Shown here: piece by piece, positions 8,340-17,298 of the stretch | Position numbering within the stretch: position 1 is the first letter of the stretch | Layout of the letters: the number at the start of each line of letters is the position of its first letter | Origin: Streptomyces sp. MH60 | GTDB taxonomy: Bacteria > Actinomycetota > Actinomycetes > Streptomycetales > Streptomycetaceae | DNA: 58,263 bases | Assembly (NCBI RefSeq): GCF_002939385.1 | Contig: NZ_MULI01000045.1 | Location: 1-58,263 of the forward strand | Direction of reading: 5' to 3' | The notes under the pieces: model-generated | The model's database searches: none | The model's input: only the letters and a program-made list of their open reading frames with translations | What the model was told of the DNA's origin: nothing | Position numbers and translations under genes: made by a program

Positions 8340-9926
8340 CTACTGGCCCACCCGGCCCGGCCGCAGCACCTTCGTGAACAGCACCGTGCCGTCCTGCTCG
8401 CGCAGCCGCACCGTCATGTCGGCGCTGTCGCCGTCGATGTCGACCTCGCCGAAGAACTGGTAGCCGCCCGCGGGCGAGACGTTCGAAGCGGTCGGCGCCT
8501 TCACGAAGACCCGTTCGGGACCGAAGGTGTTGTCCAGCGCGCTGGCCGGGAACGCGCCCGCGTTGAGCGGCCCGGACACGAACTCCCAGAACGGTTCGAA
8601 GTCACCGAACGCGGCCCGCGAGGGCTGGTAGTGCTGGGCCGAGGTGTGGTGCACGTCGGCCGTCAGCCACACCGTGCCGGTGATCCTGCGGTGCTTGACG
8701 AAGCGCAGCAGCTCGGCGATCTGCAGCTCGCGCCCCAGGGGTGCGCCGGGGTCGCCCTGCGCGATCGCCTCGATGTTGGGCGCGCCCTCGGTGGCGTCCG
8801 GCACGACCAGACCGATCGGCATGTCCGCCGCGATGACCTTCCACACCGCACGCGACCGCGCCAGTTCCCGCTTGAGCCACTCCAACTGCTCGCGGCCCAG
8901 GATGCCCTGCGGGTCCACGGTCTGCTCGCCGGGGGAGTTGGCGTTGCGGTACGTCCGCATGTCCAGCACGAACACGTCGAGCAACGGACCCTGGCGCAGC
9001 ACCCGGTGCACACGCCCCTCGCGCGCGCCGGGGCGCAGGGTGGAGATCGGGAAGTACTCGCCGAACGCGCGCCGGGCGCGGGCGGCCAGCACGTCGACGC
9101 TCTTCTCCGTGTACCGGTCGTCCGTGTCCGCGATCACCTGGCCCGGATACCAGTTGTTGCGCACCTCGTGGTCGTCCCACTGGATGATGGACGGCACCCG
9201 CGCGTTGAAGCGCCGCAGGTTCTCGTCGAGCAGGTTGTAGCGGAAGTTGCCGCGGAACTCGGCGAGGGTCTCGGCGACCTTGGACTTCTCCTCGGTCGTG
9301 ATGTTCCGCCAGGTGCCGCCGTCGGGCAGGGCCGCCGTCTCGGCGATGGGGCCGTCGGCGTAGATGTTGTCGCCGCTGCACAGGAAGAAGTCCGGGTCCA
9401 GCGCACCCATGGCGTCGTAGATGCGGTAGCCGCCGAGGTCGGGGTTGATGCCCCAGCCCTGGCCCGCGAGGTCGCCGGACCACACGAAACGCACGCCCTC
9501 GCGGCGGCGGACCGGCACGGTGCGGAAGGTGCCGGTGACCGGCTCGCCGGTGCGGCGCGGGTCGTCCGGGTCGGCGAGGAGCACGCGGTAGTGGATCTGC
9601 TCGCCCGGCGGCAGGCCGCGCAGCCGGGTGGTGCCGGTGAAGTCGGTGTCGCGTCCGAGCAGCGGACCGTGCCACCGGTGCGGGTGGCGGAACGACTCGG
9701 TCGCCGACGTCTCGACGATCATCCGGGCCGGCCGGTCGGACCGCACCCACACCAGACCGGAGTGGGAGGTCACGTCTCCCGTCTGCACGCCCCAGCCCGC
9801 CCCCGGCCGCCCGGAACGGGCGAACGCGGGCGCCGCCCCCAGGGCGGTGGGCAGGGTCAGGGCGGCCGACGCGGCGAGCGAACCGCGCAGCACGCTGCGG
9901 CGGCCGGGCAACGGACGATGTGACAT
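8340..9926 (-). CDS. phoD: PhoD-type alkaline phosphatase, Tat-exported
   Basis: This 528-residue protein has a Tat signal: the twin-arginine run GRRSVLRG, then an Ala-rich core ending AFARS. After an N-terminal beta domain (SGLVWVRSDRPARM) come the metal-site segments WSGDLAG, SGDNIYADGPI, QWDDHEVRNNW and TADVHHTSAQHY of the PhoD family. These use Ca/Fe to hydrolyse phosphodiesters and monoesters outside the cell. GGAGG lies 8 bases before the ATG. A single GTTCACC (minus strand, 10028-10034) about 100 bases upstream resembles one PhoP-box unit, so phosphate control is possible but unproven. Confidence 0.93.
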   Translation of the reverse strand: MSHRPLPGRRSVLRGSLAASAALTLPTALGAAPAFARSGRPGAGWGVQTGDVTSHSGLVWVRSDRPARMIVETSATESFRHPHRWHGPLLGRDTDFTGTTRLRGLPPGEQIHYRVLLADPDDPRRTGEPVTGTFRTVPVRRREGVRFVWSGDLAGQGWGINPDLGGYRIYDAMGALDPDFFLCSGDNIYADGPIAETAALPDGGTWRNITTEEKSKVAETLAEFRGNFRYNLLDENLRRFNARVPSIIQWDDHEVRNNWYPGQVIADTDDRYTEKSVDVLAARARRAFGEYFPISTLRPGAREGRVHRVLRQGPLLDVFVLDMRTYRNANSPGEQTVDPQGILGREQLEWLKRELARSRAVWKVIAADMPIGLVVPDATEGAPNIEAIAQGDPGAPLGRELQIAELLRFVKHRRITGTVWLTADVHHTSAQHYQPSRAAFGDFEPFWEFVSGPLNAGAFPASALDNTFGPERVFVKAPTASNVSPAGGYQFFGEVDIDGDSADMTVRLREQDGTVLFTKVLRPGRVGQ

Positions 9927-10082
9927 GGATGCGCCTCCAGGAACAGGATCCGGCCGGTGCGGGCCAGTTTCGGGCCAGTGTGCAGAGCCAGACCTACTGG
10001 CACGGCGCGGCGCCCACGGAAATTGCGGGTGAACAACCCGGACGACCCGAGCGGTCCGTCACCCGCGCGCGAGGGCGCCGGG

Positions 10083-11531
10083 TCACACGGCCGCGGCCAT
10101 CCTCCGCACCCCCGCCCGGATCCGTCCCGGCGTCAGGTGCGCGTATCCCAGCACCAGCCGCACCTCCTTCCCCGGCGCCGAGCCCTCGCTCACCGGGCCC
10201 CCGACCACCTGTCCCCCGCCCACCGGGCCACCGGCCGCACCGCCGTGCGCGTACGCCGCCAGCGAGCGCACCGCGACGCCCGCCTCCGCCACGCGCGCGA
10301 GGAAGCCCTCCTCGGGCCCGTACCGTTCGGGAAGCGTGGCGATGGCGTGCAGGCCGGCGGCTATGCCGGTGACCCGCGAACCGGGGAAGTGCTCGGCCAG
10401 CGCGGCCACCAGGGCGTCACGGCGCTCGCGGTAGGCACGCTGGCAGACGCGGAGCCGGCGGTCGTAGTCGCCGCGCTCGACGAAGCGGGCGAAGACCGCC
10501 TGGTCGAGGGTCGGGTGGCCGAGGTCGGTGGTGCGCTTGCGTTCGACGACGTCGTCCGCGAGCCGGTCCGGCACCAGCAGCCAGCCCAGCCGCAGCCCCG
10601 GGGCGAGGGACTTGCTGACCGAGCCCGTGTAGGCGACGCGTTCCGGATCGAGCCCCTGGAGCGCGCCCACGGGGGCACGGTCGTAGCGGAAGTCGCCGTC
10701 GTAGTCGTCCTCCAGGACGAGGCCGTCCACGGACCGTGCCCAGCCGAGCAGTTCGGCACGGCGCCGCGCCGAGTAGGCGATCCCGGTGGGGAACTGGTGG
10801 GCCGGTGTCGTCACCACGACCCGGACGCCCGACGCGTACAGCGGTCCCGTGGCGAGGCCCTCGTCGTCCAGGGGGAGGGGCGTCGTGTCCAGGCCCGCCG
10901 AGGCGTACAGGGCATGGTGCTGAGGGCTGCCGGGGTCCTCGACACCGGCGGTGCGCATCCCGCGCGCGTGGAGCACGCTCGCCAGCAGCGCGGTGGCCTG
11001 CGCGACCCCGGAGACCACCACGATCCGCTCGGGGTCCGCCACCACCCCCCGGCGCCGCGCGAGCAGCTCGGCCAGGGCGGTCCGCAGCCCGGGCAGCCCG
11101 CGCGGGTCGGGATAGCCCAGGCTCTCGTGCGGCAGGTCCGCCAGCACGCTCCGCTGTGCCGCGGCCCACGCCGCACGGGGGAAGAGCGACAGGTCGGGCG
11201 TCCCCGGCACGAAGTCCGCCAGGTCACCGGAGGAGCGCGGGGAGAGATCACGGGCGCGTGGCCGGCCGGCCCGTACGGCATCGCCCACCCAGGTGCCCGC
11301 ACCCCGTCCACTGCGCAGGTAACCCTCGGCCGTCAACTGCTCGTACGCCTCGGTGACCAGCCCCCGCGACACGCCGAGGTCGGCCGCGAGGTCCCGGCTC
11401 GACGGCAGCCGGGTGCCCGCGGCGAGCCGACCCGAGCGGACCGCGTCCCGCAGCGCTTCCCGCAGTGCTCGGCCGCGCGCGCGTGCCGGTGCCGAGGCTG
11501 CGGGCAGCAGCAACTCCCACGCTGATGTCAT
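10083..11531 (-). CDS. MocR/PdxR-type GntR regulator with aminotransferase domain
   Basis: This 482-residue protein starts at ATG 11531, with a GGGGGG Shine-Dalgarno upstream. The N-terminal GntR HTH (about residues 20-85, GTRLPSSRDLAADLGVSRGLV) is joined to a fold-type I aminotransferase domain. That domain contains YPDPRGLPGLRTALAELL, EDDYDGDFRYD and the PLP-lysine segment YTGSVSKSLAPGLRLGWL. MocR proteins sense PLP or an amino-acid adduct. It is divergent from the biosynthetic operon beginning at 11682, with 150 bases between them, so it could control that operon as well as itself. In related genomes the gene stands without the cluster (recall), so this link is only an inference. Confidence 0.92.
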   Translation of the reverse strand: MTSAWELLLPAASAPARARGRALREALRDAVRSGRLAAGTRLPSSRDLAADLGVSRGLVTEAYEQLTAEGYLRSGRGAGTWVGDAVRAGRPRARDLSPRSSGDLADFVPGTPDLSLFPRAAWAAAQRSVLADLPHESLGYPDPRGLPGLRTALAELLARRRGVVADPERIVVVSGVAQATALLASVLHARGMRTAGVEDPGSPQHHALYASAGLDTTPLPLDDEGLATGPLYASGVRVVVTTPAHQFPTGIAYSARRRAELLGWARSVDGLVLEDDYDGDFRYDRAPVGALQGLDPERVAYTGSVSKSLAPGLRLGWLLVPDRLADDVVERKRTTDLGHPTLDQAVFARFVERGDYDRRLRVCQRAYRERRDALVAALAEHFPGSRVTGIAAGLHAIATLPERYGPEEGFLARVAEAGVAVRSLAAYAHGGAAGGPVGGGQVVGGPVSEGSAPGKEVRLVLGYAHLTPGRIRAGVRRMAAAV

Positions 11532-11681
11532 GAAAACGGCCCCCCGAGGATCACGGCGTCCCAATCGTCCCCACTTTACGAGGGGTTGGACCCGTTGGCG
11601 CGTAAACAGGAGTGACAGACCACAGCGAGGGGGCAGGCTGATGTCGGGCCCCGGAATCGTAAGCGCAATTCAGGAGCGCCC

Positions 11682-12176
11682 GTGGACGCCAAGAACCGTT
11701 TCGAGACGAAGGTGACCTTCGCTCTCTCCCGACTCGAATGGCTGGGATTTCTCGCCGTATCGCTCGTGCTCGCGGTCCAGCACCGTACGGAAATCCGCTG
11801 GGGCGTTTTCGTGCTGCTGTTCACCGTGATCGACGCCATCGGCTACATTCCCGGTGCGATCGCCTTCCGGCGCCGCCCGGACCGACCGGTTCCGCGCGGC
11901 TACTACGTTGCCTACAACACGATGCACAGCCTGGTCACCGCCGGTCTCCTGGCCGGGGCGTGGGCGTTGTTCGTCGGGCCGGAATGGGCGCTGCTGGCCC
12001 TTCCGATCCACCTCATGGGCGACCGGGCGCTGTTCGGCAACTCCCTCAAACCCTTTGGTGTCGCCTTCGAACCGGAAACCAACCCGGCCTTCCGGAAGTT
12101 CGAGGAGAAGTACCGTCCGACGGTGGAATCCCGAGCGCACCATTCCGTAGAGGGCACCGATGCCGTCCGTACTTGA
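11682..12176 (+). CDS. Small integral membrane protein of the azoxy-type cluster
   Basis: This 164-residue protein starts GTG at 11682, with AGGAG 6 bases upstream. It has four probable membrane segments (about 17-33, 41-61, 83-99 and 101-116) and many conserved-looking polar residues at their edges: E19, H34, E37, D51, YYVAYNTMHS with H82, and PIHLMGDRALFGN with H110 and D114. The arrangement suggests a metal-binding or acid-base membrane enzyme rather than a transporter. The valanimycin cluster also includes a small membrane protein (VlmO, from memory). The gene overlaps the next by 17 bases, so the two are translationally coupled. A role in N-N bond formation is a hypothesis. Confidence 0.8.
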   Translation: MDAKNRFETKVTFALSRLEWLGFLAVSLVLAVQHRTEIRWGVFVLLFTVIDAIGYIPGAIAFRRRPDRPVPRGYYVAYNTMHSLVTAGLLAGAWALFVGPEWALLALPIHLMGDRALFGNSLKPFGVAFEPETNPAFRKFEEKYRPTVESRAHHSVEGTDAVRT

Positions 12177-13122
12177 CACGCTCGCCGCGCACAGCGACAA
12201 CCCCAGCTCCTTTCTCGCCCTCAACAGCGGGAACTCGTACTTCCACGACGACCGGTTCGACGGCGCCTGCGCGTACCGCACCTCCGGCCGCTACGTCCTG
12301 CAATTCGGCGGCCCCTTCACCGCACCCGAGCACCGCGCGCCACTGCTGGAGTCCTTCGCCGCCCACACCGGAAACCGCCTGGTCGCCGTACAGCTGCAAA
12401 GGGCCGACGCCGAGCTGTACGCGGCACACGGGTTCACCGTCAACCAGATCGGCGCGTCGTACGCCGTCGACCTGAGCCGCTTCACCCTGCGGGGCTCACG
12501 GTTCGTGCGCCTGCGGAACAAGATCTCGCGCGCCCGGCGGGCCGGCCTGGAGGTCGCCGAGGTGCGGGACGGCGACGACTGCGCCGAGCTGGACCGCATC
12601 GACGAGCGCTGGCTGCGGGAGAAGGGGCGGCACGTCAAGGAGCTGCGGTTCCTGGTCGGCCAGCGGACCGGCAGCCTGCAGCGGCACCGGCGCCTGTTCG
12701 TCGGCCGCATCGACGGCGAGGTGGTCGGCTACGTCAACTACTCGCCGGTCTACGGCAGCCGCCCCGGCATGCTGCACGACCTCAGCCGGCGCCTCCCCGA
12801 TGCCCCGCCCGGCGTGATGGAGGCGCTCAACGCCACCGTCATGGAACGGCTGACCGCGGACGGAGCCGACTGGCTGCACTTCGGGTTCACCCCGTTCACC
12901 GGTCTCGACCCGAGCCACGAACTGCCGGGCGCCAGCAGGCTGTTCGGCCGGTTCACCCGGCTGCTGGCCGAGCACGGCGACGCGATCTACCCGTCGGCCT
13001 CCCAGCTCGAGTACAAGCAGAAGTGGGCCCCGCACGCGGTACTCCCGGAGTACATCGCCTTCCGCGGCAGACCCCGCCCCGGCGCCGTCTGGCAACTGCT
13101 GCGCGCCACCAACGCCGTGTGA
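12160..13122 (+). CDS. DUF2156 (LPG-synthase-C-type) aminoacyl-tRNA-dependent transferase, VlmA-like
   Basis: This 320-residue soluble protein has a double-GNAT fold of the phosphatidylglycerol lysyltransferase C-terminal type. Visible motifs are FVRLRNKISRARRAGLEV, RIDERWLREKG, LFVGRIDGEVVGYVNYSPV, MLHDLSRR and GVMEALNATVMERL. Family members transfer an amino acid from aminoacyl-tRNA. In valanimycin biosynthesis VlmA moves serine from seryl-tRNA onto isobutylhydroxylamine. With an N-hydroxylase and flavin reductase in the same operon, the same role on an alkylhydroxylamine is the best reading. No dedicated seryl-tRNA synthetase gene is present, so housekeeping seryl-tRNA would be used. Amino-acid specificity is inferred. 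Confidence 0.8.
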   Translation: MPSVLDTLAAHSDNPSSFLALNSGNSYFHDDRFDGACAYRTSGRYVLQFGGPFTAPEHRAPLLESFAAHTGNRLVAVQLQRADAELYAAHGFTVNQIGASYAVDLSRFTLRGSRFVRLRNKISRARRAGLEVAEVRDGDDCAELDRIDERWLREKGRHVKELRFLVGQRTGSLQRHRRLFVGRIDGEVVGYVNYSPVYGSRPGMLHDLSRRLPDAPPGVMEALNATVMERLTADGADWLHFGFTPFTGLDPSHELPGASRLFGRFTRLLAEHGDAIYPSASQLEYKQKWAPHAVLPEYIAFRGRPRPGAVWQLLRATNAV

Positions 13123-13209
13123 GGACGGCCGCCCCGGCCCCGGCGTCCCGCACACCGATCACGTCCGCCCCGCAGTCCCGTCCCGTCCACCCAGGAGGAC
13201 CGCACGCCC

Positions 13210-14343
13210 ATGAGATTCCTCGAACGTGAACGCGCCACTCTCGCCAAGCTGCTGCCCGACCTGGACCCCGCCCTGCGCGAGATCCCCCTGATGGACCTGG
13301 AGCGGCCGGGTAACCCGGGCATCCGGCACTTCCGGGACAGCGGCGGCCCCGGACTCCTCGTCCCCGAGTCCCACCAGGGGCGCGGCGCCACCGGGCTGGA
13401 CGCACTGCGGGTGCAGCGGGCCATCGGCAGCCGGTCACCGTCCCTGGCCGTGGCCACCACCATGCACCACTTCTCCATGGCCACGCTGGTCGGTCTCGGC
13501 GGTCTCGGCGACGGTCTGGAATGGATGCTGATCGAGGGCGTGGCGTCGAGCAACCGCGTCATCGCCTCCGGCTTCGCGGAGGGCCGCCCGGGCGCCGGCA
13601 TCCTGGACCCCTCGATGACCGCCACCGTGACCCCCGACGGCATCCGGATCAACGGCGTCAAACGGCCGTGCAGCCTGGCCCACTCGATGGACGTGCTCAC
13701 CGCGGGCGTGGTGATCCCGCGCGAGGACGGGCAGGGCGACGAACTCGCCGTCGCCCTCGTACCCGCCGACAGCGAGGGCCTGAGCGTCAGCGGCTTCTGG
13801 TCCAGCACCTTCCTGGCCGGGGCCGAGAGCGAACAGGTCACGCTCACCGACGTCCTCGTCCCGCCGGAGCTGGTCGTGCGTACCGCGACCACGTCCGGGG
13901 ACCGCCTCGACGAGCTCCAGACGGCCGGGCTGGTCTGGTTCCAGGTACTGATGACGGGCAGCTATATCGGCGCCGCGTCCGCCCTGGTGGAGCGGGTCCT
14001 GTCGAACGAACGGATCCCCGAGCACGAGCGCGTGCGCCTCTTCGTCGAGACGGAGGCCGCCATGGCCACCGCCGAGAGCGTCGCCCGCCGGGTCGACGCC
14101 GGGGACCTGGACGAGTCGGCCCTCGCCCAGTCGCTCTGTGTGCGCTACGGCGTCCAGGACGCCCTCGCCCGTATCGTGCCGCGCGCGGTCGAACTGCTCG
14201 GCGGGCTGAACTTCATGACCTCCGACGAGGTGGGACACCTGGCCGCCTGCGCCAACGGGCTGTCCCTGCACCCGCCGTCGCGCTCCCGCATGACGAGCCC
14301 GCTCTCGGCGTACCTGGCCGACGGCCCCCTCGCCATCGCCTGA
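13210..14343 (+). CDS. Acyl-CoA-dehydrogenase-fold flavin monooxygenase, amine N-hydroxylase (VlmH-like)
   Basis: This 377-residue protein starts ATG at 13210, with AGGAGG 11 bases upstream. It has the acyl-CoA dehydrogenase superfamily layout: helical N-terminus, GPGLLVPESHQGRGATGLDA, RAIGSRSPSLAVATTMHHFS, a middle beta domain (INGVKRPCS) and a helical C-terminus (AVELLGGLNF). It lacks obvious acyl-CoA dehydrogenase catalytic-base context. It resembles my recollection of isobutylamine N-hydroxylase VlmH, a two-component flavin monooxygenase of this fold that oxidises a primary amine to a hydroxylamine using reduced flavin. The flavin reductase at 17738 is its natural partner. The amine would come from the reductase and aminotransferase encoded next. 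Confidence 0.85.
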   Translation: MRFLERERATLAKLLPDLDPALREIPLMDLERPGNPGIRHFRDSGGPGLLVPESHQGRGATGLDALRVQRAIGSRSPSLAVATTMHHFSMATLVGLGGLGDGLEWMLIEGVASSNRVIASGFAEGRPGAGILDPSMTATVTPDGIRINGVKRPCSLAHSMDVLTAGVVIPREDGQGDELAVALVPADSEGLSVSGFWSSTFLAGAESEQVTLTDVLVPPELVVRTATTSGDRLDELQTAGLVWFQVLMTGSYIGAASALVERVLSNERIPEHERVRLFVETEAAMATAESVARRVDAGDLDESALAQSLCVRYGVQDALARIVPRAVELLGGLNFMTSDEVGHLAACANGLSLHPPSRSRMTSPLSAYLADGPLAIA

Positions 14344-14759
14344 CCGGGCCGGAGCAGCGGCCCCGCCCGTCCTTCCGGTTCCGGCCGCGGCCGGAACCGC
14401 ACGGGCCGGACGCGCGCAGGCCCCCCCCGGGGCGACTGTCGCCGACGCGGCCTCCAGCCGACCGGCCGGCAGCGACCGGGCGCGGCCCCCGGCCCGTCCG
14501 TCGCCCGGGGATGAACCCGGCCGCCCCGGCGCCGACGTGGTCCGACGAGGCCGGACGGTCCGTCCGGTGTCCGCCCCGCCCCGTGCCCGCACCGTCCCCG
14601 GCCGGCCGAACCCGGGCCGTCCGTCGTCCCGTCCGGCCCCGAGCCGGTCGTCCTTCCGCCCGCCCTCACCCCGCCGCCGTCCCAACCAGCCCGATACCGG
14701 CCGCCGTTCCACCGTCCCCGCGTTCCACGGCAGCCGAAATCCGTCGAGGGGAGCCCACC
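14344..14759. other. 416-base gene-free gap inside the biosynthetic operon
   Basis: No convincing coding sequence is visible. The gap is extremely C/G-rich with Pro/Arg/Ala-type reading in all frames. It holds a 24-base perfect palindrome at 14376-14399 just after the N-hydroxylase stop and a run of eight C at 14421-14428. The last 20 bases carry GAGGGGAG, the ribosome binding site for the thioester reductase. A promoter for the second half of the cluster may lie here, but no clear -10/-35 pair is seen. Confidence 0.6.
14376..14399. terminator. 24-base perfect palindrome, terminator or attenuator
   Basis: The palindrome reads CGGTTCCGGCCG followed by its exact reverse complement, with no loop. 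It lies 33 bases after the stop of the N-hydroxylase gene. No T-run follows, as is usual in Streptomyces. It may split the cluster into two transcription units or act as a partial terminator. An operator is an alternative. Confidence 0.5.
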
Positions 14760-15887
14760 ATGCCGCTCAACGCCCTACGTCCGACCGTCCTGTCCGCACC
14801 ACCCCGCGCCACCGTGCGCGAACGTCCCACCCTGCTGCTGACCGGCGGCTCGGGAGTGCTCGGACGAGCGCTGATCGACGAACTGGCGCCCGACTACGAC
14901 CTGCTCTGCCTGCGCCGCAACACGCCCCTGCACGATCCGCGGGTGCGGGAGATCGAGGGCGACCTCCTCGCCCCGCGCCTCGGCCTCGGCGCCGGTGCCT
15001 GGTACGAACTGGCCCTGCGCGTCGACGTGGTGCTGCACTCCGCCGCCCAGACCGACTGGCGCACCCCGCCCGAGGAGATCGTGCGGACCAACACGCTCGG
15101 CGCGGAGACGATGCTCGACCTCGCAGCGCGTGCGGACGCCCCCTTCTACCTGGTCAGCACCGCGTTCGTGGCCAACACACCGAGTGAGGAGGACCGGGAG
15201 CGCTTCCCGGGCGCCGCCGCCTACCTCGACTCCAAGAGCCGGGCCGAACAGCTGACGCGGGAGGCGGGTCTGCCCGGTGCCATCGTGCGCCCCTCCGTCG
15301 TCATGGGCCACTCCGCCACCGGGCACATCGCGGGGCAGCAGGGCCTCACCAAGACGATCGGCGCGATGGTCCTCGGCCAGGTGCCGGTGCTGCCGGGCGC
15401 TCCCGAGGCCCGCGTCGACATGATCCCGCAGGACTACGTCACCCGGGCCGTCGGCGCCCTGATCCGCGGCGGCGTCGGCAGCGGGGAGTACTGGCTCACC
15501 GCGGGCAGTCAGGCACCGGCCCTGGGCGAGATCGCCGACACCTGCGCGGAGTTCGCCGTCCGCCACGGCCTGCCCCGGCCGCTGCGCCCGCGGCTCATCC
15601 CCGTCGAGGCGGTCCACCGGCTGCTGCTGCCCATGCTGGAGGGCACCTCACTGCCCGCCTCGGTGCGGCAGCGGTTCCGGTACTACGCCGAACTGCTCCT
15701 GGTCTTCCAGCGCGAGCTGCCGTTCGACACCTCCCTCGGCACGCCCCACTGCGGCACCCGCGTCACCCACGCCGACATCCGCGCCGCGCTCGTACGGAAC
15801 CTGGAGAGCTGGGCGGCGGACCGGTCCGACCTGCGCCGCCGGCATCGCGAGCCCGCGGTCGCCGCGGCCGGGACGGAGGTGGCGTGA
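14760..15887 (+). CDS. Thioester reductase-like NAD(P)-dependent acyl reductase
   Basis: This 375-residue extended SDR starts ATG at 14760, with GAGGGGAG upstream. It contains the Rossmann loop TGGSGVLG (28-35), the segment VVLHSAAQTDW (90-100) typical of male-sterility/thioester-reductase domains, FYLVSTAFVAN (129-139) and the catalytic pair Tyr155/Lys159 in YLDSK. Such enzymes reduce an acyl-CoA or acyl-carrier thioester with NADPH to an aldehyde or alcohol. In this operon it should feed an aldehyde to the aminotransferase, whose start overlaps its stop codon. No polyketide or peptide synthase is encoded, so the acyl chain probably comes from fatty-acid metabolism. Confidence 0.85.
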   Translation: MPLNALRPTVLSAPPRATVRERPTLLLTGGSGVLGRALIDELAPDYDLLCLRRNTPLHDPRVREIEGDLLAPRLGLGAGAWYELALRVDVVLHSAAQTDWRTPPEEIVRTNTLGAETMLDLAARADAPFYLVSTAFVANTPSEEDRERFPGAAAYLDSKSRAEQLTREAGLPGAIVRPSVVMGHSATGHIAGQQGLTKTIGAMVLGQVPVLPGAPEARVDMIPQDYVTRAVGALIRGGVGSGEYWLTAGSQAPALGEIADTCAEFAVRHGLPRPLRPRLIPVEAVHRLLLPMLEGTSLPASVRQRFRYYAELLLVFQRELPFDTSLGTPHCGTRVTHADIRAALVRNLESWAADRSDLRRRHREPAVAAAGTEVA

Positions 15888-17245
15888 TGACCATGTCACC
15901 CCCCTCCACCGCAACCGCCGAGGGCAGCGGACCCACCGGGGCCGCGGTCGCCGCGCAGGCCACGTCCGCCGAGGCCGCCGCGCCCGCCGCGTCCCCCGAC
16001 CGGCCCGATGTCGCCGACCTCTACCTCAAGCACATCGGCTCCGGCCGCGCCGTCATGGGCCGGGTCATGGGCGGCATGGCCGAGGTCCGTTCCGAGGGCG
16101 TCTGGATCCACGCCGACGACGGCCGCCGCTTCCTGGACTTCGGCGGCTACGGCGTCTTCATCCTCGGCCACCGCCACCCGGCCGTCGTCGAGGCGGTGCA
16201 CCGGCAGATCGACACCCACCCGCTGGCCAGCCGGGTCTTCCTGGAACCCGTCGCCGCCCGCGCCGCCCAGGCCCTCGCCGCCCACACCCCGCCCGGCGTG
16301 GACTACGTCCACTTCGTCAACTCCGGCACCGAGGCCACCGAGGCCGCCCTCAAGCTCGCCCGCGCCCACGGACGCAGCTCGTTGATCACCACCCACCGCG
16401 GCTTCCACGGCAAGACGCTCGGCGCGCTCAGCGTCACCGCCAACGCCACCTACCAGACGCCCTTCCAGCCCCTGCTCCCCGACGTCACCCAGGTCGCCTA
16501 CGACGACCCGGCCGACCTCGAACAGGCGCTGGCCGCCCGACGCGACCGTGCCTGCGTCATCGTCGAACCCGTCCAGGGCGAAGGCGGCGTCCGCATCCCC
16601 CGCCCCGGCTATCTGAGCCAGGTGCGCGCACTGTGCAGCGCCTACGGCGCCCTGCTGGTCGTCGACGAGATCCAGACCGGCATGGGACGCCTCGGCACCT
16701 GGTGGGGCGTCGACGCCGAGGGGGTGCGCCCGGACATGCTGCTGGTCGGCAAGGGACTGAGCGGCGGCGTCGTACCGGTCGCCGCCATGGCCGCCACCGC
16801 GGACGCCTACGCGCCCTTCAGCCGCGACCCCTACCTGCACACCTCCACCTTCGGCGCCTCCCCGATCGCCTGCGCCGCCGCACTGGCCGCCGTACGGGCG
16901 ATGGAGGCGGAGGACACCGTGGCCCGGGCGGCGGCGCTCGGCCTGCGCGTCCTGGCCGCCGTGCGGGAGGTGTGCGCGCCGTACGAGGGCGGCCTGGTCC
17001 GCGAGGTGCGCGGCCGGGGACTGCTGATCGGCATCGAGTTCGCCGAGGAACAGACGGTCGGTGAACTCCTGCTGGAGCTGATCGCCCGCGGCGTCCTCGT
17101 CAACCACTCCCTCAACTCCACCCGGGTGCTGCGGCTCACCCCGCCGGCCGTGGTCGAGGACGCCGAGCTGGACCTGTTCCTCACCACCCTCACCGAAGCC
17201 CTGCACAGCACGGCCGGCCGCATGTCCGGCCGGCCGCAGCGCTGA
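15887..17245 (+). CDS. Class III PLP aminotransferase
   Basis: This 452-residue protein starts at ATG 15887, overlapping the upstream stop. GTG 15884 is possible, but GGAGG at 15875-15879 fits the ATG better. After a roughly 35-residue Ala/Pro-rich leader come VNSGTEATEAALKLAR (phosphate-binding), HRGFHGKTLGALS, VIVEPVQGEGG, LLVVDEIQTGMGRLG and the PLP lysine near residue 289 in LLVGKGLSGG. These are features of ornithine/omega-aminotransferases. In context it should convert the aldehyde made by the thioester reductase into a primary amine for N-hydroxylation. The amino donor cannot be told from sequence. Confidence 0.88.
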   Translation: MTMSPPSTATAEGSGPTGAAVAAQATSAEAAAPAASPDRPDVADLYLKHIGSGRAVMGRVMGGMAEVRSEGVWIHADDGRRFLDFGGYGVFILGHRHPAVVEAVHRQIDTHPLASRVFLEPVAARAAQALAAHTPPGVDYVHFVNSGTEATEAALKLARAHGRSSLITTHRGFHGKTLGALSVTANATYQTPFQPLLPDVTQVAYDDPADLEQALAARRDRACVIVEPVQGEGGVRIPRPGYLSQVRALCSAYGALLVVDEIQTGMGRLGTWWGVDAEGVRPDMLLVGKGLSGGVVPVAAMAATADAYAPFSRDPYLHTSTFGASPIACAAALAAVRAMEAEDTVARAAALGLRVLAAVREVCAPYEGGLVREVRGRGLLIGIEFAEEQTVGELLLELIARGVLVNHSLNSTRVLRLTPPAVVEDAELDLFLTTLTEALHSTAGRMSGRPQR

Positions 17246-17298
17246 CCGTCAGACCGACACCCGCGTCCGAGAACCACCCGGAAGGAACCGAACGCCCC

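Noticed and set aside
12496..13155. A 219-codon minus-strand frame opposite the DUF2156 gene
   Set aside because: It is a Gly/Val/Gln-rich shadow of a gene with clear family motifs and translational coupling.
13210..14343. Genuine acyl-CoA dehydrogenase for lipid degradation
   Set aside because: Context (flavin reductase, aminotransferase, DUF2156) and resemblance to VlmH-type monooxygenases fit amine N-hydroxylation better, and no beta-oxidation genes are near.
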